DNA from: Salibaculum sp035270045
GTDB lineage: Bacteria; Pseudomonadota; Alphaproteobacteria; Rhodobacterales; Rhodobacteraceae
Reading direction: 5' to 3'
Assembly (NCBI RefSeq): GCF_035270045.1
Contig: NZ_DATFIP010000059.1
Location: 74,712-138,711, forward strand
DNA length: 64,000 nucleotides
Positions 15,541 through 23,223 of this stretch are shown here, piece after piece. Both the position numbers and the translations under genes were made by a program. Numbering within the stretch: position 1 is the first letter of the stretch; every line of letters starts with the position of its first letter. Below the pieces are notes generated by a model, which worked only from the letters and a program-made list of their open reading frames with translations, was not told where the DNA came from and searched no databases.

Positions 15541-17010
15541 ATGACCGCCAGCACGCACCTCAAGGACATTCTCTCCCGCCCCGACCTGTTGATCGAACAG
15601 GCCTTCGTTGGGGGCGACTGGGTCGACGGCCCCGGTGGCGCCTCCTTTGAGGTCACCAACCCCGCGCGCGGCGATGTCATCGCCCGCGTGGCCGACCTCG
15701 ACCGAGCGCAAGTCGCCAAGGCCATCACAGCGGCCGACACCGCGCGGCGCGCCTGGGCGGCCCGCACCGCAAAGGATCGCGCCAAGGTGCTGCGCCGCTG
15801 GTTCGACCTGATGATGGAACACCAGGAAGACCTGGCCCGCATCATGACCGCCGAACAAGGCAAACCGCTGGCCGAGGCGCGCGGCGAAGTTGCTTATGGT
15901 GCATCCTTCATCGAATGGTTCGGCGAAGAGGCCAAGCGCCTTTACGGCGAGACCATCCCCGGCCACCAGCCCGACAAGCGCATCACCGTGATCCGCCAGC
16001 CCGTGGGCGTTTGCGCCTCGATAACGCCGTGGAACTTTCCGATCGCCATGATCGCCCGCAAGGTCGGACCGGCCCTGGCCGCGGGCTGTGCCATGGTCGC
16101 GCGTCCATCGGAACTGACCCCGCTCTCGGCACTGGCCATGGCCAGGCTGGCTGAAGAGGCGGGCGTGCCGGCGGGCATCTTCTCGGTCGTGCCCGGCACC
16201 GACGCCTCGGGCATGGGCAAGGAATTCTGCGAGAACCCTCTCGTGCGAAAACTGACCTTCACCGGCTCCACCGAGGTCGGACGCATCCTGCTGCGCCAGG
16301 CCGCCGACCAGGTCATGAAATGCTCGATGGAACTTGGCGGCAATGCCCCCTTCATCGTGTTCGACGACGCTGACATCGACGCCGCAGTGCAGGGCGCCAT
16401 CGCCTGCAAGTTCCGCAACAACGGCCAGACCTGCGTCTGCGCCAACCGCATTTACGTCCAGGACGGGATATACGACACCTTCGCCGCGAAGCTGAAAGAA
16501 GCTGTCGACGCGCTTCGGGTGGGCGACGGTCTGGAAGAGGGTGTGGACCTTGGCCCGCTGATCGAACCGTCAGCGGTGGAAAAGGTGAAGGCCCACCTGG
16601 AAGACGCGCGCGCCAAGGGCGGCACCGTCCTGACAGGTGGCAAGGCGCTGGAAGGGCTGTTCTTCGAGCCGACCATCGTTTGTGACGCGACCACCGACAT
16701 GAAGGTCGCCACTGATGAAACCTTCGGTCCCTTTGCGCCGCTGTTCCGGTTCACCGACGAGGACGAGGTCATCGCCATGGCCAATGACACGATCTTCGGG
16801 CTGGCCTCGTATTTCTACGCCAAGGACATCTCACGGGTCTACAAGGTGGCCGAGGCGCTGGAATACGGGATCGTCGGCATCAACACCGGCATCATCTCGA
16901 CCGAGGTCGCCCCCTTCGGCGGCGTCAAACAGTCGGGCCTCGGTCGGGAAGGGTCGTCCCACGGCATCGACGAATTCACCGAGATGAAATACATGTGCCT
17001 TGGCGTCTGA
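15541..17010 (+). CDS. gabD: NAD(P)-dependent succinate-semialdehyde dehydrogenase
   Basis: A 489-residue aldehyde dehydrogenase that oxidises succinate semialdehyde to succinate. Diagnostic parts are ITPWNFPIAMI (161-171), Glu264 in MELGGNAPFIVFDDADID, nucleophile Cys298 in NNGQTCVCANRIY, and EETFGPFAPL-type loop, all in the GabD order and spacing. The NAD-ribose lysine of most ALDHs (KPAE) is Arg188 here (VARPSE). The ATG at 15541 has AGAAGG nine bases upstream. No gabT neighbour is present; glutarate semialdehyde is an alternative substrate. Confidence 0.92.
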   Translation: MTASTHLKDILSRPDLLIEQAFVGGDWVDGPGGASFEVTNPARGDVIARVADLDRAQVAKAITAADTARRAWAARTAKDRAKVLRRWFDLMMEHQEDLARIMTAEQGKPLAEARGEVAYGASFIEWFGEEAKRLYGETIPGHQPDKRITVIRQPVGVCASITPWNFPIAMIARKVGPALAAGCAMVARPSELTPLSALAMARLAEEAGVPAGIFSVVPGTDASGMGKEFCENPLVRKLTFTGSTEVGRILLRQAADQVMKCSMELGGNAPFIVFDDADIDAAVQGAIACKFRNNGQTCVCANRIYVQDGIYDTFAAKLKEAVDALRVGDGLEEGVDLGPLIEPSAVEKVKAHLEDARAKGGTVLTGGKALEGLFFEPTIVCDATTDMKVATDETFGPFAPLFRFTDEDEVIAMANDTIFGLASYFYAKDISRVYKVAEALEYGIVGINTGIISTEVAPFGGVKQSGLGREGSSHGIDEFTEMKYMCLGV

Positions 17011-17021
17011 GCCGAGTCCCG

Positions 17022-17082
17022 GCTTCTTTGGGTCCCGAAATACCGCCGCCGGAGGCCCCGCCAGCAGCAGGCCCGCCTCCGG
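17022..17082. repeat. hairpin-rich intergenic repeat, copy B
   Basis: Starting 12 bases after the gabD stop, 25 bases (17022-17046) nearly repeat those at 9347-9370. They run into a stem CCGGAGGC (17049-17056) pairing with GCCTCCGG (17075-17082). As with copy A, it follows an aldehyde dehydrogenase gene and precedes a convergent gene, so a transcription-end role is plausible. Confidence 0.55.
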
Positions 17083-17129
17083 GCAGCGCGTCACCCGGCC
17101 GCTGGCCGCATGAAAGTGCGCGGAAGCGC

Positions 17130-17888
17130 TCAATCCGGCAACCAGCCCAACCCGTCCTGCGTGGCCCCGCGCGGAAAATATTCGGCGCTGACCCAGCCGT
17201 CATAGCCACCGGCATCGAGTTGCCGGAAGAAGGCCGGGTAGTCGATGTCGCCGCCCGCCGGTTCGTGCCGGTCGGGTGCCCCCGCCACCTGGACATGGCT
17301 TACCCAGGGGGCCACCGCTTCCCAGGTGCCCGGCACGTCGCCGGTGATGCAATGGGCATGGTAGGCATCGAATTGCAGGCCCAGGTTGGGGGCGCCGATC
17401 TCCTCCAGCAGGGCCAGCGCGACCGAGAAATCATCAAGAAAACAGCCGGGCAGGTCGGCGGGGTTGGTCGGCTCGATGGTCAGGAGCCGGCCCTTTGCCG
17501 CCTCGGCCGCCCAGGCCATGTTGTCGGCGAAGACGCCCGCCGCCTCGGGGCCATCTGCCACGCCCGCCATGACATTCAGCCGCCGCGCGCCCAGCATGTC
17601 CATGTAGCGCAGGCTGCGCGTCAGCGCCTTGCGGAACCCCGCTTCTTCGCCCGGCACCGCGGCGAACCCGCGCGGCCCTTGCGAGTCGAGGGGGTCGGAT
17701 GGCGGGCAATTGATCAATACCAGCGGCAGACCGGCCCCGGCAAGCGCCCGGTCCAGTGCCGTGGCATCCGTGCCGAAGGGAAACAGTATCTCTGCCGCCT
17801 CGAAGCCCGCCTCGGCGGCCAGGGCGGGCCGCTCCAGCAGCGGAACCTCGGTGAAAAGCGTCGTCAGGTTAGCGCAAAAGCGGGGCAT
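17130..17888 (-). CDS. hydroxypyruvate isomerase family protein (TIM barrel)
   Basis: A 252-residue cytoplasmic TIM-barrel protein. It begins with the family pattern RFCANLTTLFTEVPLLER and carries the metal-ligand Glu in LLTIEPTNP, Asp in LQFDAYHAHC, the HVQVAGAPDRHEP loop and a final Glu in WVSAEYFP. Hyi converts hydroxypyruvate and tartronate semialdehyde; close relatives (OtnI) isomerise 2-oxo-tetronates. Length fits the family (about 258). It is alone on this strand except for the DUF1285 gene 15 bases upstream, so the exact substrate stays open. Confidence 0.82.
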   Translation of the reverse strand: MPRFCANLTTLFTEVPLLERPALAAEAGFEAAEILFPFGTDATALDRALAGAGLPLVLINCPPSDPLDSQGPRGFAAVPGEEAGFRKALTRSLRYMDMLGARRLNVMAGVADGPEAAGVFADNMAWAAEAAKGRLLTIEPTNPADLPGCFLDDFSVALALLEEIGAPNLGLQFDAYHAHCITGDVPGTWEAVAPWVSHVQVAGAPDRHEPAGGDIDYPAFFRQLDAGGYDGWVSAEYFPRGATQDGLGWLPD

Positions 17889-17903
17889 GGGGTCCGTCGC
17901 CGC

Positions 17904-18494
17904 CTAGGGCAGGTCGGCCGCGGGGATAATCGGAAAGAACGCCCCCTGCGAGCGCAGGCCGAACCACTCTTGCCCGTCGTGCGGCGCCGTTTCGCCGATT
18001 TCGACCAGTCGGTAGAAGGACTTGCGGTCGATCAGCGCCTCGAGGTTGCGGCGGATCAGAACGTAGGGAGACGGCTCGCCGGTCTCGGGATCACGCGTCA
18101 CGCGGACGGGATGCTCCGGCCCCGCGACCGCGTCGTCGCCCACGTTGGTCTGAAACCGAAGAGCATCGCCTTCGCGTTCGAAATCCACGGCGACGAAGGG
18201 CGCGTCATCCACGGTGATCCCGACCTTCTCGACCGGGGTGACAAGGAAATAGTCATCCCCGTCCTTGCGCAGGATGGTCGAGAACAGTCGCACCAGTTCG
18301 GGCCGTCCGATGGGCGTGCCCAGGTAGAACCAGGTGCCGTCGCGCGCAATGCGCATGTCGAGGTCGCCACAGAAGGGAGGGTCCCACTTGTCCACCGGCG
18401 GCAATCCGCGCCCCTTTGTGGCGGCACGCGCCGAGGAGGCTATGTTCTCGGCCGAGACGGTCACGGAGGTGTCAGAAGGGTTTGTCTTTGCCAT
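17904..18494 (-). CDS. DUF1285 domain protein
   Basis: A 196-residue cytoplasmic protein. The core about residues 33-195 has the DUF1285 pattern: PPVDKWDPPFCGDLDMRI, GTWFYLGTPIGRPELVRLFSTIL, DDYFLVTPVEKVGI and the closing WFGLRSQGAFFPI. The open frame extends far upstream, but ATG 18494 is the start that fits the family and keeps a 63-base gap to the divergent moxR gene. The biochemical role of this family is not known. It probably shares a transcript with the downstream isomerase-like gene. Confidence 0.85.
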   Translation of the reverse strand: MAKTNPSDTSVTVSAENIASSARAATKGRGLPPVDKWDPPFCGDLDMRIARDGTWFYLGTPIGRPELVRLFSTILRKDGDDYFLVTPVEKVGITVDDAPFVAVDFEREGDALRFQTNVGDDAVAGPEHPVRVTRDPETGEPSPYVLIRRNLEALIDRKSFYRLVEIGETAPHDGQEWFGLRSQGAFFPIIPAADLP

Positions 18495-18557
18495 TGGTGC
18501 CCGGCGCGATATCTGTTCCACTATACACCGAACATAGTCTTTGCAGGAGAATTTGCC

Positions 18558-19565
18558 ATGGCCGATGATGCCGAGCTTGTCGCCGAAATGGACGCGCTGG
18601 GCGAGCGCCTTGCCTCTGCCCGTACCGCCATCGCGCACCGCTTCATCGGGCAGGAAAGCGTCGTCGACCTGACCATGGCCGCTCTGCTTTGCGGCGGTCA
18701 CGCTCTTCTGATCGGGCTGCCGGGCCTGGGAAAGACGCGGCTGGTGGACACACTGTCAACGGTCATGGGCCTGAAAGGCAACCGCATCCAGTTCACCCCC
18801 GACCTGATGCCTGCCGATATTCTCGGCTCCGAGGTTCTGGAAACCGGGCCGGACGGGTCGCGCAGCTTCAAGTTCATCGAAGGGCCGATCTTCTGCCAGC
18901 TTCTCATGGCCGACGAGATCAACCGTGCCAGTCCGCGCACCCAGTCCGCCCTCTTGCAGGCCATGCAGGAAAAGGAGGTCACCATCGCGGGCGCGCATCG
19001 CCGGCTGGCGCCACCCTTTCACGTTCTGGCCACCCAGAACCCGATCGAGCAGGAAGGCACCTATCCCCTGCCCGAGGCCCAGTTGGACCGGTTCCTCGTG
19101 CAGGTAGACGTGCCCTATCCGGACCGCGACACCGAACGCGACATCCTCATGGCGACCACCGGCGTGGACGAGGCCGAAGCGGTCAGTGTCCTCAACGCCC
19201 AGCAGTTGCTGGACGCCCAGACCCTGCTGCGCCGCATGCCGATCGGCGAGGCGGTGGTCGAAATGATCCTGGACCTCGTGCGTGGCTGCCGCCCGCAGGA
19301 CGACAAGGCCCCGCGGATCGTGCGCGACACTGTCAGCTGGGGGCCGGGGCCGCGTGCGGCGCAGGCCCTGATGATGACCGTCAGGGCCGAGGCGCTGCTG
19401 CACGGCCGTCTCGTGCCCAGCGCCGAGGACGTGCGCCGCATGGCCGCCCCCGTGCTGAGCCACCGCATGGCGCTGTCCTTCGCCGCCCGCGCCCGGGGCG
19501 AAAGCCTGTCGAACGTCATCGCGCAGGTTGCCGATCAGGTCACCCGGGTCGAGGCCGCCGCGTGA
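18558..19565 (+). CDS. MoxR family AAA+ ATPase
   Basis: A 335-residue AAA+ protein of the MoxR group. Walker A is GLPGLGKTR (about 54-62), Walker B is LMADEINRA, with the downstream ATQNPIEQEGTYPLPEAQLDRF block of the family and a C-terminal lid domain. AGGAGA lies ten bases before the ATG at 18558. MoxR ATPases act as chaperone-like factors with von Willebrand-type partner proteins, and here the DUF58 partner overlaps the stop by four bases (GTGA). It is the first gene of a four-gene operon. Confidence 0.95.
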   Translation: MADDAELVAEMDALGERLASARTAIAHRFIGQESVVDLTMAALLCGGHALLIGLPGLGKTRLVDTLSTVMGLKGNRIQFTPDLMPADILGSEVLETGPDGSRSFKFIEGPIFCQLLMADEINRASPRTQSALLQAMQEKEVTIAGAHRRLAPPFHVLATQNPIEQEGTYPLPEAQLDRFLVQVDVPYPDRDTERDILMATTGVDEAEAVSVLNAQQLLDAQTLLRRMPIGEAVVEMILDLVRGCRPQDDKAPRIVRDTVSWGPGPRAAQALMMTVRAEALLHGRLVPSAEDVRRMAAPVLSHRMALSFAARARGESLSNVIAQVADQVTRVEAAA

Positions 19566-20437
19566 CCGAGCGGCCCCTGACACTGCGCGGCGGGGCCGAG
19601 GCGCTGGCCGCGCCCCTGCCACCGCTTCTGGCCGAGGCCGAACACTTGGCGACCACGGTGATCGTGGGCGACCATGGCCGCAGGCGCGCGGGGCTGGGCG
19701 ACACCTTCTGGCAATACCGCCCGGCGCAGTATCACGACGAACGCCGCCACATCGACTGGCGTCGCAGCGCCAAGTCCGATGCGCAGTTCGTGCAGGACAA
19801 GGAATGGCAGATCGCCCAGTCGGTGCAGGTATGGGTGGACCAGTCCGCCTCGATGGCGTTCACCTCGAACGAGGGCGGCGTGACCAAGGCCGACCGGGCC
19901 CGTGTTCTGGCGTTGGCCACGGCGATCCTGTTGCTGCGCGGCGGGGAGCGGGTCGGGCTGACCGGCAACCTGCTCCCACCCAGGCGGGGCGAGGCGCAGG
20001 CGGCGCAGATGGCATTGTTGCTGTGCGAGGATCACCCGGACGATTTCGGCGCGCCCGTGGCCGACGGGATGCTGCACCATTCCCGCGCGGTCTTCGTGTC
20101 GGATTTCCTGGGCAACATGGACGCGGTCGAGCGGGCGCTGGCGCGGGCCGCTGACCGCGATATCCGCGGGGCGCTGGTGCAGGTGCTGGACCCCGCCGAG
20201 GAGGCCTTTCCCTTTGACGGACGCACCATTTTCGAGAGCATGACCGGCGCCATGCGGCATGAAACTCTCAAGGCCGGCGAGCTGCGCGAGCGCTACCTCG
20301 ACCGGCTGGCCGAGCGGCAGGCGCGGCTGGCTGACCTGGCCCGCCTCAGCGGCTGGCAGTTCCACACGCACCACACCGGCGAAAGCGCCACCGCAGCGCT
20401 GCTGTGGCTTTACACGGCGCTGGAGCGGCACGCCTGA
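19562..20437 (+). CDS. DUF58 domain protein (vWA-like MoxR partner)
   Basis: A 291-residue protein starting at GTG 19562, which overlaps the moxR stop. The DUF58 hallmark (GLGDTFWQYRPAQYHDERRHIDWRRSAKSD, here residues about 45-75) is followed by a metal-site-like region VWVDQSASMAF that corresponds to the DxSxS element of von Willebrand A folds. No membrane helix is visible until the C-terminus, so it is probably cytoplasmic or peripheral. DUF58 proteins are encoded with MoxR ATPases across bacteria and are thought to be their substrates or partners. The stop overlaps the next ATG by one base (TGATG). Confidence 0.9.
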   Translation: MTERPLTLRGGAEALAAPLPPLLAEAEHLATTVIVGDHGRRRAGLGDTFWQYRPAQYHDERRHIDWRRSAKSDAQFVQDKEWQIAQSVQVWVDQSASMAFTSNEGGVTKADRARVLALATAILLLRGGERVGLTGNLLPPRRGEAQAAQMALLLCEDHPDDFGAPVADGMLHHSRAVFVSDFLGNMDAVERALARAADRDIRGALVQVLDPAEEAFPFDGRTIFESMTGAMRHETLKAGELRERYLDRLAERQARLADLARLSGWQFHTHHTGESATAALLWLYTALERHA

Positions 20438-23223
20438 TGTGGTCGCTGGGGCCCATAGCCTTTGGCGCGCCCTGGCTGCTGCTGGGTCTGATCGCCCTTC
20501 CGATTCTCTGGCTGTTGCTGCGCGCCGTGCCGCCCGCGCCAACCCGGAGGCGGTTTCCGGGCGTCGCGCTGCTGCTGGGCCTTGCAGACGATGAGAGCCA
20601 GACCGACCGGACGCCTTGGTGGCTGCTTGTGTTGCGGATGCTGGCGGTGGCCGCAGTGATCCTCGGTTTTGCCGGGCCGGTGCTGAACCCGCAGGACGAC
20701 CGGCCCGGGCGCGGACCGCTCCTGGTGCTCGTCGATGGCACCTGGGCCGATGCGCGCGACTGGCCCCGGCGGCTGGACCGGGTCGAGGCCGCGTTGCGGG
20801 ATGCCGCCAGCGATGGGCGCCGCGCGGCATTGGTGCAGCTGACCGATTTGCCCGCCGAGGGGCCAGTTTTCCGTGATGCGCAGGCCGTCGCACAAGAGGC
20901 CGCCGGGTTGGTCCCGCGCCCGCACGGCCCCGCAAGCGAGGCTATCGCGGACTGGGTCGAAGCCCTTTCAGGCGATTTCGACACTTTCTGGCTTTCCGAT
21001 GGCGTGGCCCGCGACAGCCGAGCGGACCTGCTGGCCGGGCTCGAGGCACGCGGCATCGTCCGCGTCTTTGAAAGCCCCCGGCCCATCTATGGCCTGGCCC
21101 CGCCGCGCTTCGAGGATGGGACCGTCATGCTCGAGGCCCTGCGCGCCCGCACCGTTGGCACCGCCGAGCTTCGCGTCAATGCCATCGGGCCCGACCCGGC
21201 TGGCGTGGAACGCCGGCTGGCGAGCGAGACGCTGGGTTTTGCCGCCGACGAGGGTCGCGCCACGCTGGAGCTTTCCCTTCCTCCGGAACTGCGCAATCGC
21301 ATCACCCGCTTCGAGGTGCAGGGCGTTCCCTCGGCCGGCGCGGTGGCGCTGGCCGACGATGCGCTGAAACGGCGCGAGGTGGCCTTGATCTCTGGCGGCA
21401 ACGACCGCGAGGAACTGGAACTGCTGGACCCGCTGCACTACCTTCGCCAGGCGCTGGCCCCCTCGGCGGACCTGGTCGACGGCACCCTGGCCGACGTGCT
21501 GCTGGCCAATCCCGACGTGATCGTTCTCGCCGATGTTGCCACGCTTTCGGCGCTGGAGGCCGAGGACCTGGAAGCCTGGGTCGAGGACGGTGGCCTGCTG
21601 GTGCGGTTCGCCGGGCCGCGGCTGGCGGCCAGTGATGTCAGCCGCGAGGCGCTCGACCCACTGATGCCAGTGCGCTTGCGCGCGGGGGGCCGGTCCATCG
21701 GCGGCGCCATGAGCTGGGGCGAGCCCAAGGCCCTTGCCCCCTTCGATGCCGAAAGCCCATTCCATGGCCTCGGAATCCCCGAGGATGTTGCGGTTAGCGC
21801 CCAGGTCATGGCCCAGCCCGACCCGACGCTGGCGTCGCGGGTCATAGCACAGCTGGCCGACGGCACGCCGCTTGTCACCCGAAAGGACGCGGGCCAGGGA
21901 AACATCGTCCTGTTCCATGTCACGGCCAATGCCGAATGGTCGACGCTGCCGCTGTCGGGTCTCTTCGTTCAGATGCTCGAACGGCTGGCGGTATCGACCC
22001 GCCCCGCCGTTCCCGACCTCGAGGCAATGGAAGGCACCAACTGGATGCCCGAGGACGTGCTCAACGCCTTCGGCGTTCTGGAGGATGCCGGCGCCCTGCC
22101 CGGCGTCGACGGGTCCCGGCTGGCCAACCTCACCCCGGGGGCCGAGATGCCGCCAGGGCTGTACGCCGGAGAGGAGCGCCGCATCGCCGTGAATGTCTTC
22201 AACACCGACAGCCGCCTGCAAGCCACCACCTGGCCTGACCGCATCCCCGTGGAAGGGCTGGAGATGGCCCGCGAAACCGCCCTCAAGGGCTGGCTGCTGG
22301 GTGGCGCACTGATGCTTCTGATGCTGGATATCCTGGCCGTGCTGGCCCTGTCAAGCCGGTTGCGCGGCCCGCGCGCCGGGGTGGCGGCCGCAGTGCTGGG
22401 CCTTGCGCTCGCCGGGCTGCCCACGCCACCACAGGCGCAAGAGGACGAGGCCGCGCCACCGGTCTCGGAAGACTTCGCAGTCGCCGCGACTTCGAACGTG
22501 GTGCTCGCCTACGTCGAAACCGGCATCCCCCGCGTGGACGAGATGTCCGAGGCGGGGCTCTACGGTCTGTCCAATACCCTGTTCCAGCGCACCTCTATCG
22601 AACCCTCCATGCCCATGGGCGTGGACCCCGAGACCGACGAGCTGGCCTTCTTCCCCTTCCTTTACTGGCCTGTCACCGCCGACCAGGACCTGCCCAGCCG
22701 CGCGGCCTATGCCAAGCTCAACCGCTACCTGCGCACCGGCGGTATGATCCTGTTCGACACGCGGGATGCCGACTTGGCGCGCTTTGGTTCTTCCAGCCCC
22801 GAGGGCCAGCGCCTGCAGGCCATCGCGCGGGGTCTGGATATCCCCCCGCTGGAACCCATCCCGCAGGATCACGTCCTGACCCGGACCTTCTATCTGTTGC
22901 AGGATTTCCCGGGCCGCCACGCCACCCGCGACGTCTGGGTCGAGGCCGCCCCGCCGGACGCGCAGGCGGCCGAGGGGATGCCCTTTCGCGACCTCAACGA
23001 CGGGGTGACACCTGTCGTCATCGGCGGCAACGACTGGGCCGCGGCCTGGGCGACGGACGAGACCGGCGCCCCGCTGGTGCCGATCGGGCGCGGCATGGCC
23101 GGGGAGCGCCAGCGCGAGATTGCCATGCGCTTCGGGGTCAACCTCGTCATGCACGTGCTGACGGGAAATTATAAATCCGACCAGGTGCACGTCCCCGCGC
23201 TCCTCGACAGGCTGGGCCAATGA
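20437..23223 (+). CDS. BatA-like/DUF4159 membrane protein
   Basis: A 928-residue inner-membrane protein. Residues about 8-28 and 61-80 are the paired N-terminal helices of BatA-type proteins, with the R-R-R-F-P-G segment between them. A long region (about 95-610) likely faces the periplasm and includes a glutamine amidotransferase-like fold (LLANPDVIVLADVATLSALEAEDLEAWVEDGG). Two more helices lie at about 618-637 and 647-663, and a DUF4159 domain follows (about 680-920, with NTLFQRTSIEPS, GGMILFDTRDAD and a closing NLVMHVLTGNYKSDQ). Start ATG 20437 overlaps the upstream stop. Function unknown; it is the largest part of the MoxR system here. Confidence 0.85.
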   Translation: MWSLGPIAFGAPWLLLGLIALPILWLLLRAVPPAPTRRRFPGVALLLGLADDESQTDRTPWWLLVLRMLAVAAVILGFAGPVLNPQDDRPGRGPLLVLVDGTWADARDWPRRLDRVEAALRDAASDGRRAALVQLTDLPAEGPVFRDAQAVAQEAAGLVPRPHGPASEAIADWVEALSGDFDTFWLSDGVARDSRADLLAGLEARGIVRVFESPRPIYGLAPPRFEDGTVMLEALRARTVGTAELRVNAIGPDPAGVERRLASETLGFAADEGRATLELSLPPELRNRITRFEVQGVPSAGAVALADDALKRREVALISGGNDREELELLDPLHYLRQALAPSADLVDGTLADVLLANPDVIVLADVATLSALEAEDLEAWVEDGGLLVRFAGPRLAASDVSREALDPLMPVRLRAGGRSIGGAMSWGEPKALAPFDAESPFHGLGIPEDVAVSAQVMAQPDPTLASRVIAQLADGTPLVTRKDAGQGNIVLFHVTANAEWSTLPLSGLFVQMLERLAVSTRPAVPDLEAMEGTNWMPEDVLNAFGVLEDAGALPGVDGSRLANLTPGAEMPPGLYAGEERRIAVNVFNTDSRLQATTWPDRIPVEGLEMARETALKGWLLGGALMLLMLDILAVLALSSRLRGPRAGVAAAVLGLALAGLPTPPQAQEDEAAPPVSEDFAVAATSNVVLAYVETGIPRVDEMSEAGLYGLSNTLFQRTSIEPSMPMGVDPETDELAFFPFLYWPVTADQDLPSRAAYAKLNRYLRTGGMILFDTRDADLARFGSSSPEGQRLQAIARGLDIPPLEPIPQDHVLTRTFYLLQDFPGRHATRDVWVEAAPPDAQAAEGMPFRDLNDGVTPVVIGGNDWAAAWATDETGAPLVPIGRGMAGERQREIAMRFGVNLVMHVLTGNYKSDQVHVPALLDRLGQ

